A stretch of 64,000 nt of DNA, taken from HXMU1420-13 sp034669965. GTDB taxonomy: Bacteria; Bacteroidota; Rhodothermia; Balneolales; Balneolaceae. Made by a program: the position numbers and the translations under genes. Below, piece by piece: positions 42,239 to 51,721 of the stretch. A model generated the notes under the pieces. It had not been told where the DNA came from, did no database searches, and saw nothing but the letters and a program-made list of their open reading frames with translations. Every line of letters starts with the position of its first letter. The stretch's first letter is position 1. Where the stretch lies: the NCBI GenBank assembly GCA_034669965.1, contig JAXMOK010000001.1, forward strand, positions 1 through 64,000, in the 5' to 3' direction.

Positions 42239-43972
42239 ATGAAATCAATATTTTTACTGCTTTTCTCTTTGTTGTGGATCCAATCGCAAGCTCAAGTTCT
42301 AACTTCTGATTCAACGCTGAATTCGGTCTTACGAGAAATCGATACCTTTTATGATCAACGAACTACCGAAGAAGAGCGCGAGCGGTTTCCTTTGGGTTTT
42401 GCAAACGAAGCTCATTTCCGAGAAGAGTACGATTTCAACAAAGGGTTGCTTGAACGGTTGGATGGAATGGATATCGAGACACTCAGTTTCGATGATTACA
42501 TTTCTCATTCACTTCTGCGTTTTGATATTCACAATCAAGTTCAGCTTTTTGAGTTCAAGGAATATTTGATCCCGATATTGTCGGAAAGTGGTTTCCATAC
42601 CCGTGTTTTATGGCGTACCAATCGCTCCATCAACAGCCAAGAAAGTCTAGAGCGTTATATCGCATACCTCAACGATATTCCCCGATATTTTGAGGAGAAT
42701 ATCGAGCTTATGCGAACCGGAATTGAACTAGGAATCACTCAACCGTTGGAAGGACTTCAAAACTACGGAGCCACCTACGATCCATATATCGTGGATGATC
42801 CGATAGAATCTATCTTTTTCAGGCCGATGAACAACAAGCCGGAATCATTTAGTCAGGCAGATTGGGAAATTGCTCTTCAATCGGTTTCTGACGCCATCAA
42901 CCTATCTGTAACTCCCGCCTATCGAAACCTAAAGCAATTTTTCGAAGAGGAGTATTTTCCAAATACTCGCGATGGTCTGGGCGCAGCGACTATGCCGAAT
43001 GGCAAGGCTTACTACGAGCACAAAACCCGATACTACACCACGCAGGATTTAACTCCTGAGGCTGTACACGAAATCGGATTAGAGGAAGTGCAGAGAATTC
43101 GATCCGAAATGAAAAGTATTATTGCAGATCTTAATTTTGATGACAGTTTCGCTGATTTCATTCAGTTTTTGAGAACCGATGCCCAGTTTTATCCTGCATC
43201 CGGAGAGGATCTATTAAAAGAAGCAGCCTGGATTGCTAAGACGGTGGATGGACGACTCCCTTCGTTGTTTGGCAAATTACCACGACAGCCATACGGCGTG
43301 GTTCCTGTGCCGGATTATCTCGCTGAGAATTACACAGCCGGTCGATATTCGGGAGCAGCACTTGATTCCGATCGTGGTGGACAATATTGGGTGAATACCA
43401 CCAAATTAGAAAGCCGAACCTTATACACGCTCGAAGCTTTGACACTTCACGAAGCCATGCCCGGGCATCACCTGCAAATTGCCCTCACCGCCGAATTGGA
43501 AGATTTACCCTCGTTTCGTCGAAAAATGTACATCAATGCTTTCGGCGAAGGCTGGGGATTGTATGCCGAATATCTCGGATATGAACTCGATTTATATCAA
43601 GATCCATATTCAGAATTCGGGCGCCTCACTTACGAAATGTGGCGTGCTTGTCGCTTAGTAATTGATACCGGAGTGCATTACATGGGTTGGTCGCGCGACG
43701 AAGCGGTCGCTTTTTTGGCTGATAACTCGGCACTTTCCATACACGAAGTAAACACCGAAATCAATCGATACATCACCTGGCCGGGACAAGCTCTGGCTTA
43801 CAAAATGGGAGAAATCACGATTAAAAATCTCCGTGAGAAAGCCGAAACTGAATTGGGAGAAGAATTCGACATCAAAGAATTTCATGATGTAATATTGAGC
43901 AAGGGCACGGTTACGATGCAGATTTTAGAAGAGATTGTGGATAGTTATATTGAATCTAAAATGGCTGAATAA
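42239..43972 (+). CDS. DUF885-family exported hydrolase (putative metallopeptidase)
   Basis: A 577-residue protein with a signal peptide (1-18, SQAQ). A long alpha-helical body is typical of DUF885. The putative zinc site is H404-E-A-M-P-G-H-H411, and a downstream GEGWGLYAEYLGYE block supplies a further ligand, as in M2/M32-like peptidases. The substrate is unknown; peptide or ester hydrolysis is plausible. An orphan antitoxin-like gene follows 3 bp after its stop. Confidence 0.87.
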   Translation: MKSIFLLLFSLLWIQSQAQVLTSDSTLNSVLREIDTFYDQRTTEEERERFPLGFANEAHFREEYDFNKGLLERLDGMDIETLSFDDYISHSLLRFDIHNQVQLFEFKEYLIPILSESGFHTRVLWRTNRSINSQESLERYIAYLNDIPRYFEENIELMRTGIELGITQPLEGLQNYGATYDPYIVDDPIESIFFRPMNNKPESFSQADWEIALQSVSDAINLSVTPAYRNLKQFFEEEYFPNTRDGLGAATMPNGKAYYEHKTRYYTTQDLTPEAVHEIGLEEVQRIRSEMKSIIADLNFDDSFADFIQFLRTDAQFYPASGEDLLKEAAWIAKTVDGRLPSLFGKLPRQPYGVVPVPDYLAENYTAGRYSGAALDSDRGGQYWVNTTKLESRTLYTLEALTLHEAMPGHHLQIALTAELEDLPSFRRKMYINAFGEGWGLYAEYLGYELDLYQDPYSEFGRLTYEMWRACRLVIDTGVHYMGWSRDEAVAFLADNSALSIHEVNTEINRYITWPGQALAYKMGEITIKNLREKAETELGEEFDIKEFHDVILSKGTVTMQILEEIVDSYIESKMAE

Positions 43973-43975
43973 CTC

Positions 43976-44206
43976 ATGAAAACCTCTGAAATAGATCGAA
44001 AATTTGATAATGGAGAAGATGTATTTGATCATTTTGATATAGATCAATCCAAACGTCCTAATCTGAAAAATAAACGTGTGAATGTAGATTTCCCAAGTTG
44101 GATGGTTCAATCTTTAGATAAAGAAGCCAAAAGATTAGGAGTTACAAGACAATCTCTTATTAAGTTATGGCTAGCTGACAAACTAGAAGAAAAAACAGCT
44201 GAATAA
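43976..44206 (+). CDS. BrnA/CopG-like antitoxin without a partner toxin
   Basis: A 76-residue protein. An acidic N-terminal arm (DNGEDVFDHFDIDQSKRP) leads to a ribbon-helix-helix, KRVNVDFPSWMVQSLDKEAK then TRQSLIKLWLADKL. This is the layout of antitoxins of the BrnT/BrnA type. BrnT-like toxin genes normally sit directly upstream, but here that place is taken by the DUF885 gene, so the antitoxin is an orphan. It ends 1 bp short of the convergent dprA stop. Confidence 0.78.
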   Translation: MKTSEIDRKFDNGEDVFDHFDIDQSKRPNLKNKRVNVDFPSWMVQSLDKEAKRLGVTRQSLIKLWLADKLEEKTAE

Positions 44207-44207
44207 C

Positions 44208-45338
44208 TCACCTCAATCCAAATATCTTTCCTGCTCTTTGAACAATGATTTGCTTCATCTCTAAGGTGAGCATCGCCACTAAAAGCTGACTTGTTGGAAC
44301 TTCCAGCTCATCGGCTAAGGCATCAATCTGGTACTCTTTTTCTTCGAGTTTAGTACAAATGGCTACACTCAGTTCATCTAATTCCTGCTCTTTCCAACTA
44401 CTAATTTTGGGCTCCTTAATACTAACCGAACTTTGATCTGAATGATCACCAACCGGAAGTTCTTCCAGAATATCATCTACGGTTTGAACGAGCTTTGCAG
44501 ATCCGTTTTTAATGAGATAATTACACCCGGTTCCACTTGGGTTTTCGATGGTATGTGGGATAGCAAACACCTCTCTGTTTTGATCTAGTGCCAACTCAGC
44601 AGTAATAATGCTTCCACCTTGAATTCCGGATTCTATAACCAAAGTGCCATAACTCAAACCACTTACAATTCGATTTCGTACTGGGAAATTACCGGCATCA
44701 GGTTTACTTCCCGGTGGATATTCGGTTAGCACGATTCCACCTGATTTTACAATGGCATTCGCCAGATTTCGGTTTTCTGATGGATACACCCAATCAATTC
44801 CTGAGCCCAATACTGCTACGGTTTTCCCTTCAGCTTCTAGTGCAGCAGAATGCGCTGCTGCATCAATTCCTAATGCCAACCCACTGTTTATGCAAAGCCC
44901 GGCTTCCACTAGACTTTGAACTAACTTCTTTGTGGTTTTACGCCCATAAGTGCTGGTATTTCTTGTTCCAACAACCGCGATACCCGGCTCACTCAATACG
45001 TCCGGATCACCTTTATACCACAATACCGATGGTGGATCATAAATTTGCCTTAACAACGCAGGATACTGCGGATCGGCGATCGTTAAGATTTCCGCTTTAA
45101 GCGTTTCCGTTTTTCGGATGATTTCGTCTACGGTTTCCCAATCATCAAATGATAGCAAGGTAAGAGCTGAAGCTTCTCCTATTCCATCAACCGCACGTAA
45201 CTCGCGTTTAGAACGCTCAAAAAGTCCTTCTAAATCACCTTTAAAATGTTGATGAAGTTGTTTTACCCGTTTCGGTCCAAAGCCCGGAACTAAGCTAAGC
45301 GCCAGAAGCGTCCTGGTTGTCTTCGGTTTGTTTTGCAT
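44208..45338 (-). CDS. dprA: DNA processing protein DprA
   Basis: A 376-residue RecA-loader for incoming single-stranded DNA during natural transformation. An N-terminal SAM/HhH-like part (VPGFGPKRVKQLHQHF) precedes the Rossmann core with VVGTRNTSTYGRKTT and GSGIDWVYPSENRNLA. A C-terminal winged helix (about 305-376) follows. Its start lies 44 bp inside obgE's 3' end, so the genes are coupled. Suggests, but does not prove, competence. Confidence 0.94.
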   Translation of the reverse strand: MQNKPKTTRTLLALSLVPGFGPKRVKQLHQHFKGDLEGLFERSKRELRAVDGIGEASALTLLSFDDWETVDEIIRKTETLKAEILTIADPQYPALLRQIYDPPSVLWYKGDPDVLSEPGIAVVGTRNTSTYGRKTTKKLVQSLVEAGLCINSGLALGIDAAAHSAALEAEGKTVAVLGSGIDWVYPSENRNLANAIVKSGGIVLTEYPPGSKPDAGNFPVRNRIVSGLSYGTLVIESGIQGGSIITAELALDQNREVFAIPHTIENPSGTGCNYLIKNGSAKLVQTVDDILEELPVGDHSDQSSVSIKEPKISSWKEQELDELSVAICTKLEEKEYQIDALADELEVPTSQLLVAMLTLEMKQIIVQRAGKIFGLR

Positions 45339-46311
45339 CTTGTATGGCCGCCCAAAGTGTTTCCCTTAATTCATCCACCCCATGCCCCGTGGCTGATGAA
45401 ATAGGAATAACGGGAATTTCGTCCTCAAAATGCAACTCTTCTTCTAACTTAAAGCCTTGTTTTAAATCCATCTTAGTGATAGCAAGGATTCTAGGCTTTT
45501 CTAAGAGATCAGATCTATAGGCTTTAAGCTCATTTACCAACGCATGATATTCGTATTCGATATCGGTGTCTGCAGCAACCATAAACAGTAACACGTTATT
45601 GCGTTCGATGTGCCTTAAAAACTGAATTCCCAGTCCTTTACCTTGATGGGCTTCTTCTATAATTCCGGGGATATCAGCCATCACAAAACTGCGGTAATCA
45701 CTGAATTTTACTACTCCAAGATTTGGTTCTAAGGTAGTAAAAGGATAATCGCCAATCTTTGGCTTAGCCTCTGATAAAGCAGATAATAAAGTGCTTTTTC
45801 CGGCATTAGGGAATCCAACTAGGCCAACATCAGCGATCAATTTAAGCTCGAGTTCTACCACTCGTTCTTCACCCGGCTTTCCTTCTTGGGCAAACTGAGG
45901 AGTTTGATTGGTAGAACTTCTGAAATGCCAGTTCCCTAATCCACCTCTACCACCTTCGGCAATCACTAACTCCTGATCTTGCTCGGTGATTTCTCCCAAT
46001 CGCTCGCGTGTTTCTGCATCGTAGGCTACGGTTCCAAGTGGAACAGCTAGTATGATATCATCGCCACCAGCACCGGTTTTCTTGTTGCTAGCCCCGTGTT
46101 CACCCGGTTTTGCTTTTATGAATTTTTTGTACCGTAAATCCAGAATGGTGTTTAATTGTGGATTTCCTTTTAATATGATGCTTCCACCTTTTCCGCCATC
46201 TCCGCCGTCAGGACCTCCACGTGGGATGTATTTTTCTCTTCGGAAATGAGCGGAGCCATCTCCACCCTTTCCTGCGGTTACATAAATTTTAGCGTAATCT
46301 GCGAAGCGCAT
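45295..46311 (-). CDS. obgE: Obg-family GTPase
   Basis: A 338-residue essential GTPase of ribosome assembly and stress control. The glycine-rich Obg domain (1-158, with YVTAGKGGDGSAHFRREKYI) precedes the G domain: G1 GFPNAGKST, switch YPFTTLEPNLG, G3 DIPGIIE, G4 TKMD and G5 SSATGHG. A short acidic tail ends the protein. First gene of the obgE-dprA pair. Confidence 0.96.
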   Translation of the reverse strand: MRFADYAKIYVTAGKGGDGSAHFRREKYIPRGGPDGGDGGKGGSIILKGNPQLNTILDLRYKKFIKAKPGEHGASNKKTGAGGDDIILAVPLGTVAYDAETRERLGEITEQDQELVIAEGGRGGLGNWHFRSSTNQTPQFAQEGKPGEERVVELELKLIADVGLVGFPNAGKSTLLSALSEAKPKIGDYPFTTLEPNLGVVKFSDYRSFVMADIPGIIEEAHQGKGLGIQFLRHIERNNVLLFMVAADTDIEYEYHALVNELKAYRSDLLEKPRILAITKMDLKQGFKLEEELHFEDEIPVIPISSATGHGVDELRETLWAAIQDAKQTEDNQDASGA

Positions 46312-46383
46312 ATTTTCGTTATTTGGTGATTCCTCGAAGGCAGGAATCTAAATCCCGGATTAAGTCTGGGATAACTGTGAATA

Positions 46384-48543
46384 TTAAAGTTTTTCTAAAA
46401 TGAAGTCGCTCATCAATTTCCATAAGTGGCGACGAGTATTACCACCATAAATACCATGATTTCGGTTCGGATAATACATCGTCTCGAACTGAATATTATG
46501 CTTTATCAATTCCTCAACTAAGATTACCGCATTTTGATAATGCACGTTATCATCGCCGGTACCATGAATGAGTAAGTACTCACCTGTTATCTGATCCACA
46601 TAGTTGATGGGCGATCCGGCTTCATAGCCTTCAGGATTAGTTTGCGGAGTACGCATAAATCGCTCGGTGTAAATGGTATCGTAATATTTCCAATGTGTTA
46701 CCGGTGCTACAGCTATAGCTGTGCTGAACACATCGTTCCCCTGAGACAGCGCATTCGTGCTCATGAACCCACCGTAACTCCATCCCCAAATTCCAATTCG
46801 ATCTGCATCTACATAAGCGAGATCTGCAATTTGTCGGGCTGCTTCAACCTGATCTTCGGTCTCAAGAACACCCAACTGCAAATAAGTTTGGTTTTTGAAT
46901 GCTGTACCGCGAGCACCTGTTCCCCGATTATCAACAGAAACAATAATATAACCCTGATTTACCAGGTATTGATGCCACATCGGGCGTTGCCCAAATTCGA
47001 AAGCTCGAGTTACCGTTTGGCTTCCCGGACCGCCATACACATACATTAACACCGGATATTCTTCATTTTCGTCAAAATTGGGCGGAGTAATCATGTAGGC
47101 ATTGAGTGGTTCGCCATTTACATCCATCACCAAAAACTCTTTGGTTTGTAACGCAAACTCACTCATGTTTTCAACCACTTCGTCATTGTCTTCCAGCACA
47201 CGAACTTGCTTACCTCCACCTTCGTGTAAGGTGGTAACTGGCGGTTTATTGTAATCAGAATAAGATTGAATGAAATATTTAAAATCACGACTCATGTTGA
47301 TGGAATGCCAACCGTTTTCTTCAGTCATGGCTCGCTTACGTCGTCCATCTACTCGTATCCGATAAAAATGGCGCTCCAATGGCGACATTTCCGTACTCAT
47401 GTAATACAAGTTATGTCGACGTTCATCAAAACCGATAATTTCGGTTACATCGTATTCGCCTTTTGTGATTTGCCGGATTTCTTCTCCATCCATTTTATAC
47501 AGATATACATGATTGAAGCCTGTACGAGAAGATGTGGTGAGAAATTGCTTTCCGTTATCTAAGAACATCAAATCATCGTGTACATCCAACCATGTTTCAC
47601 TTTCTTCAGTCAGCATGACTTCAGTCTCGCCGGTAGATACATCCGCGAACAATAATTCTTCTTTATTTTGAAGCCGGTTCATGCGCCGGATAGCCAACAA
47701 GTTGTTGTTCTTCGTCCAGTTAATTCTTGGGATATACTGATCGGTTTCATCGCCGATATCCACTGTGGTAGTTTCGCCCGTAGCAATATCAAACACATGG
47801 ATACTTACGATTGCGTTTTCTTCACCTGTTTTAGGATACTTAAATCGAACTTCTTCAGGATAAAGTTCTCCCCATGTTTCCATCGTAAACTGTTTCACGT
47901 TGCTTTCATCGAATCGATAGAAGGCAATTCTATCGCCACGCGGTGACCAAAACCAAGCTTTCGCAAAGCCAAATTCTTCTTCATACACCCAATCTGCTGC
48001 ACCATTTATGATGGAGTTGAACTCCCCATCATCGGTAATCTGAAATTCATCGCCGGTAGTTAAATCCACCCAAAAGAGGTTGTTATCTTGAACATATGCA
48101 GCGCGATCACCTTTTGGATTTAGTGCTGCATATTGTTGCTTTTCGTTGCTCTCGGTTAGTTTTTGCACCGTATTTTCTGAGCGATTGTAGATAAAGTAAT
48201 TTGCTTTGGTTGATCTACGCCAAAGTTGTTCTACCTCGGTTTCGATGAGGATTAGGTTTTCATCGGCCGAAAATTCATAGCCTTGAACTTGGAGGTCGTC
48301 AAAATTTGAACCGTTAAAAATAATTTCCGACTCGCCATTGGTGATATTGAATCGAGTAATGGTTTGCCCATCCAATGCCGAATAAAATCGTCCATCATTC
48401 ATCCAACGCACATTATTGATGGAAGTAGGCGAGAATGTACCATCAAATATATGGTCAAATTCGATGGGCTTTTTATCTTGTGCTGATACAGAAATGCTGG
48501 CACAAAAAACCAGCGCAATACATAAGTGCAACGTTAATCGCAT
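46384..48543 (-). CDS. Dipeptidyl peptidase IV (S9 family)
   Basis: A 719-residue exported enzyme that cuts X-Pro dipeptides from N-termini. A signal peptide (1-21, SVSAQ) precedes the propeller (about 25-470), which holds the double-Glu motif WVYEEEFG that binds the substrate N-terminus. The hydrolase domain has S589 in GWSYGG, D664 in HGTGDDNVH and H696 in NHGIYGG. A closer match to true DPP IV than the S9 enzyme at 16543-18897. It is a single gene. Confidence 0.95.
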   Translation of the reverse strand: MRLTLHLCIALVFCASISVSAQDKKPIEFDHIFDGTFSPTSINNVRWMNDGRFYSALDGQTITRFNITNGESEIIFNGSNFDDLQVQGYEFSADENLILIETEVEQLWRRSTKANYFIYNRSENTVQKLTESNEKQQYAALNPKGDRAAYVQDNNLFWVDLTTGDEFQITDDGEFNSIINGAADWVYEEEFGFAKAWFWSPRGDRIAFYRFDESNVKQFTMETWGELYPEEVRFKYPKTGEENAIVSIHVFDIATGETTTVDIGDETDQYIPRINWTKNNNLLAIRRMNRLQNKEELLFADVSTGETEVMLTEESETWLDVHDDLMFLDNGKQFLTTSSRTGFNHVYLYKMDGEEIRQITKGEYDVTEIIGFDERRHNLYYMSTEMSPLERHFYRIRVDGRRKRAMTEENGWHSINMSRDFKYFIQSYSDYNKPPVTTLHEGGGKQVRVLEDNDEVVENMSEFALQTKEFLVMDVNGEPLNAYMITPPNFDENEEYPVLMYVYGGPGSQTVTRAFEFGQRPMWHQYLVNQGYIIVSVDNRGTGARGTAFKNQTYLQLGVLETEDQVEAARQIADLAYVDADRIGIWGWSYGGFMSTNALSQGNDVFSTAIAVAPVTHWKYYDTIYTERFMRTPQTNPEGYEAGSPINYVDQITGEYLLIHGTGDDNVHYQNAVILVEELIKHNIQFETMYYPNRNHGIYGGNTRRHLWKLMSDFILEKL

Positions 48544-48607
48544 AAATTCTACTTTTTAGTTCTTTGTAACGACTCCCCTAATCCGCCTTCGTTACAATGC
48601 AGACAGG

Positions 48608-49453
48608 CTATTTTTTGTGGGATACTAACTTGAGCAATTGAGTGAGTTTTTCTTTCATTTCGGTTCTTTCAATGATGAAATCCAAAAACCCGTGCTCAAG
48701 CAAGTATTCAGAAGTTTGAAATCCTTCCGGCAAATCTCTACCAATGGTTTGACGAATCACACGAGGCCCGGCAAATCCAATCAACGCACCGGGTTCAGCT
48801 ACGTTGAAATCACCCAACATCGCAAAACTAGCGGTTACACCACCGGTAGTTGGGTTGGTGAGGTACGAGATATATGGAATTCCGGCCTCATCAAGTAGCG
48901 CCAATTTTGATGATACTTTGGCAAGCTGCATCAAACTTAACACGCTTTCCATCATGCGAGCTCCTCCGGATTGAGAAATAATCATATACGGAACGCCATG
49001 CTTTAGCGCATAATCTGCACCTTGAGCCAAGCGCTCGCCAACTACCGAGCCCATTGATCCACCGATAAAACTGAAGTCCATACAGCCCACAACGAAATCG
49101 AGGCCATTCATTTTACCTACACCGATAAGCGCTGCATCCGATAATCCCGTTTTCTTCTGGGCATCGGCCAAACGGTCGGTGTACTTTTTACGATCGGTAA
49201 ACTCAAGTGGATCATCTGAAACGATATCACTGGCAATTTCTTTGTACTTACCATCATCAAAAATAATGTCGAAATATTGCCTACTTCCAATACGGAAATG
49301 GTAACCGCTTAACGGATCTACGAATAAATTGTCTTCAAGCTCTCTACGGTGGATGGTTTCTCCCGTAGTTGGAACTTTAACCCAAACGCCTTCCGGCATT
49401 TCCTTTTTGGTTGAAGTTTGTATGTTTTCGTCTTTTCGTTTAAACCAGCTCAT
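48608..49453 (-). CDS. accD: Acetyl-CoA carboxylase carboxyltransferase beta subunit, without zinc finger
   Basis: A 281-residue subunit that with AccA transfers the carboxyl group from biotin to acetyl-CoA in fatty acid synthesis. The opening MSWFKRKDENIQT and the GGSMGSVVGERLAQGADYAL, SGGARMMESVLSLMQLAK and TNPTTGGVTASFAMLGD blocks are AccD. The usual N-terminal Cys4 zinc ribbon is replaced by GVWVKVPTTGETIHRREL, with no cysteines; related Bacteroidota AccD share this loss as far as I recall. Confidence 0.95.
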   Translation of the reverse strand: MSWFKRKDENIQTSTKKEMPEGVWVKVPTTGETIHRRELEDNLFVDPLSGYHFRIGSRQYFDIIFDDGKYKEIASDIVSDDPLEFTDRKKYTDRLADAQKKTGLSDAALIGVGKMNGLDFVVGCMDFSFIGGSMGSVVGERLAQGADYALKHGVPYMIISQSGGARMMESVLSLMQLAKVSSKLALLDEAGIPYISYLTNPTTGGVTASFAMLGDFNVAEPGALIGFAGPRVIRQTIGRDLPEGFQTSEYLLEHGFLDFIIERTEMKEKLTQLLKLVSHKK

Positions 49454-49499
49454 AAAATCCTTCTAAAATTTTGCCCAAAATAGGGATTTATACACTTAA

Positions 49500-50165
49500 T
49501 TAAATATTCGAATTATTAACCTGGCTAGAGGTTATGTAATTCGGACTTAGCGACTCCAAGTCTGTTTTTTCGAAAAATTCGCTTCCCGGTTGGTGATTGA
49601 ATAGCTGAATTAAATTTTGAGCACTGATTACATCGGTGCTATAGGTTTCGATGCCATCCAAATTCGTCGGATTCAATCGATTCAACCCAGTTCCGATTAT
49701 AATATCACCTTCAGCTAATCTAGCTTCGAAAGCTTCAATTTCCAGCACATTCATTTCGCTTTGTGCTTCCATCGTTTTGTTGATAACAAATTGCTGATGA
49801 TACACATGAGTTCGTCGAGCGTCGATGATGGCATGTACCATTTTGCCAGGCTTCTCAAGTTGTGAGGCAGCAAACCCTGCCAGAGTATTAGTAGCAAAAA
49901 TATTGGCTTCCGAATCAAAGAAAATTCCTTTAATGGCGCTTGCTCCAATTCGTAATCCAGTGTACGAACCCGGCCCGTTACTCACCAACACATCATCAAT
50001 TTGGTCGACGTCGAATCCATGCTCTTCCATCAAAGCCTGAGTAAACAAAAAGAGATGATCAGAATGTACGCTCCGTCCTTGAATTCTCTTCTCGTGGATT
50101 TCTCCTTCAACGTTTTGATAAGCTACCGAACATACATCGGTGGAAGTTTCATAAGCGAGAATCAT
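49500..50165 (-). CDS. tsaB: tRNA threonylcarbamoyladenosine biosynthesis protein TsaB
   Basis: A 221-residue partner of TsaD and TsaE in making t6A at position 37 of ANN-decoding tRNAs. It has the ASKHA fold of TsaD without its catalytic metal site: ILAYETSTDVCSVA opens the first lobe and VSNGPGSYTGLRIGASAIKG is the diagnostic block. The pyrC gene upstream overlaps its start by 4 bp. Confidence 0.94.
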   Translation of the reverse strand: MILAYETSTDVCSVAYQNVEGEIHEKRIQGRSVHSDHLFLFTQALMEEHGFDVDQIDDVLVSNGPGSYTGLRIGASAIKGIFFDSEANIFATNTLAGFAASQLEKPGKMVHAIIDARRTHVYHQQFVINKTMEAQSEMNVLEIEAFEARLAEGDIIIGTGLNRLNPTNLDGIETYSTDVISAQNLIQLFNHQPGSEFFEKTDLESLSPNYITSSQVNNSNI

Positions 50166-51442
50166 CTCAACTCGTTTAATACTAACTGCCCACGATTATA
50201 AATCCCAACAGCTCGGCCGGTTAACTCGTTATCGAGATATGGTGAATTTCGAGATTTCGATCGTACGTTTTTAGCATCAAACACCCACTTTTCATCGGTA
50301 TTAAAAAAGGTGAGGTTTGCTTCCGCTCCTTCCTCTATGGCAAGCTCAGGCAGATTTAAGATCGCTCGTGGATTGTAGCACATCTTATCAACTAGTTGTT
50401 GCAAATCCAGTTTTCCGGTTTTGTTCAAACGCATATTCGAAATCGACCAGGCCGTTTCTAAGCCAATGATTCCGTTAGGTGCATACATGAATTCTACTTC
50501 TTTTTCTTCGATGGCGTGCGGAGCATGATCTGTGCAAATGACGTCAATAGTTCCATCCACTAAGCCATCGATCATAGCCTCCACATCTTCCTGAGTTCTT
50601 AATGGTGGATGCATCTTAAAATTAGTGCTGAATTTCTGTCGTTCGATTTCTTCGTCCGTTAAATCGAAATGGTGCGGACAAACTTCGGTAGTTACCTTAA
50701 TACCTTTTGCTTTTCCTTGGCGTACTAATTCCACTCCTTCTTTTGTACTGATGTGTGCTACATGCACGTGTCCACCGGTGTATTCAGCAAGCAAAATATC
50801 GCGCGCAATCATCACTTCTTCGGCGATTCCCGGCGTTCCTTCCAATCCCAACCTCGTTGAAACGGCGCCTTCGTTCATGTGACCGGGACGAGAAAGCTCT
50901 AAATCTTCTTCATGGTTGATAATTGGCGCACCCAGCATCGAAGCATATTCCAAGGCTATTCGCATCACTTGTGCATCGTATACCGGATCACCATCATCGC
51001 TAAAAGCAACAGCGCCACCTTTTTTCATGTCGCCCATTTCGGCGATGGATTTCCCTGCTCGATCTTTGGTCACACAGCCAATTGGATGCACATCTACCGG
51101 CGTTTCTTTTCCTTTCGATATAATAAATTCTACAACATCTCGCGTATGGGTGGCCGGACTTGTATTTGGCATGCAAGCCACAGCTGTAAATCCTCCGAAA
51201 GCAGCTGCAGCACATCCGGTTTTTATTGTTTCTTTGTGTTCATAACCCGGCTCACGAAGATGAATATGCATATCCATCCAACCCGGACTTACATACGCTC
51301 CACCAAAATCGTGGACTTCTTCCCTATTTTGAGTGTCTAATCCACTTCCAATTTTTGTGATTTTACCATCTTCGATTCTAAGGTCTATCGTTTCATCACC
51401 GCTGTGATTTTTACTTATTGGGCGGACATTTTTTAAGAGCAT
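50162..51442 (-). CDS. pyrC: Dihydroorotase
   Basis: A 426-residue zinc enzyme that closes carbamoyl aspartate to dihydroorotate in pyrimidine synthesis. PGWMDMHIHLREPGYEHKET carries the HxH metal pair and substrate Arg. Further ligands are in APIINHEEDLEL, VHVAHISTKEG and the catalytic Asp of ICTDHAPH. The usual bridging Lys position appears to be in a loop without a clear Lys, as in class I long-type PyrC. First gene of the pyrC-tsaB pair. Confidence 0.93.
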   Translation of the reverse strand: MLLKNVRPISKNHSGDETIDLRIEDGKITKIGSGLDTQNREEVHDFGGAYVSPGWMDMHIHLREPGYEHKETIKTGCAAAAFGGFTAVACMPNTSPATHTRDVVEFIISKGKETPVDVHPIGCVTKDRAGKSIAEMGDMKKGGAVAFSDDGDPVYDAQVMRIALEYASMLGAPIINHEEDLELSRPGHMNEGAVSTRLGLEGTPGIAEEVMIARDILLAEYTGGHVHVAHISTKEGVELVRQGKAKGIKVTTEVCPHHFDLTDEEIERQKFSTNFKMHPPLRTQEDVEAMIDGLVDGTIDVICTDHAPHAIEEKEVEFMYAPNGIIGLETAWSISNMRLNKTGKLDLQQLVDKMCYNPRAILNLPELAIEEGAEANLTFFNTDEKWVFDAKNVRSKSRNSPYLDNELTGRAVGIYNRGQLVLNELR

Positions 51443-51544
51443 AGTTGGCTGTTAGCGTCGTTAAAAATTCAACTCAAATATATTGGAAATATCACTTAGA
51501 ATCTGAGTTAATGAGGGGATGAACAGATTATTAATCGATTCATT

Positions 51545-51569
51545 CGAAGGACTAAAGTCCTTCTCTTGG
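51545..51569. repeat. Dispersed 25-bp palindromic repeat, copy 3
   Basis: Identical to 19098-19122 and 19881-19905 although 32 kb away, so it is a genome-wide element rather than a local duplicate. GAAGGACT and AGTCCTTC pair around AA. Confidence 0.85.
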
Positions 51570-51686
51570 GAAATCTGTGTTTTCTGAATCGGACCATTTA
51601 CCAAATGAAGGGTTTTAACCCTGCTTTAATGTAATCTTCAATCTAAATATTTCACTTCTTCCCTAAACCAAAATATTACACTATAT

Positions 51687-51704
51687 TGTACATGATACTG
51701 TACA
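51687..51704 (+). promoter_or_regulatory. YefM-YoeB operator (twin TGTACA)
   Basis: Two TGTACA hexamers at 51687-51692 and 51699-51704 have centres exactly 12 bp apart. The operators of yefM-yoeB in E. coli contain long and short palindromes with TGTACA cores at this spacing. It lies 18-35 bp before the yefM ATG, suited to autorepression. Because the string also contains an ATG, a longer yefM start was considered and rejected. Confidence 0.8.
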
Positions 51705-51721
51705 TATTAAATAACAATCTC

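Larger units (their letters stand above)
51443..51721. other. Intergenic region with palindromic repeats upstream of yefM
   Basis: 279 bp between pyrC and yefM. It holds the third copy of the 25-bp dispersed palindrome (51545-51569), an AGGGTTTTAACCCT palindrome (about 51608-51621) and the twin TGTACA operator (51687-51704). The rest is plain AT-rich DNA. Confidence 0.7.
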
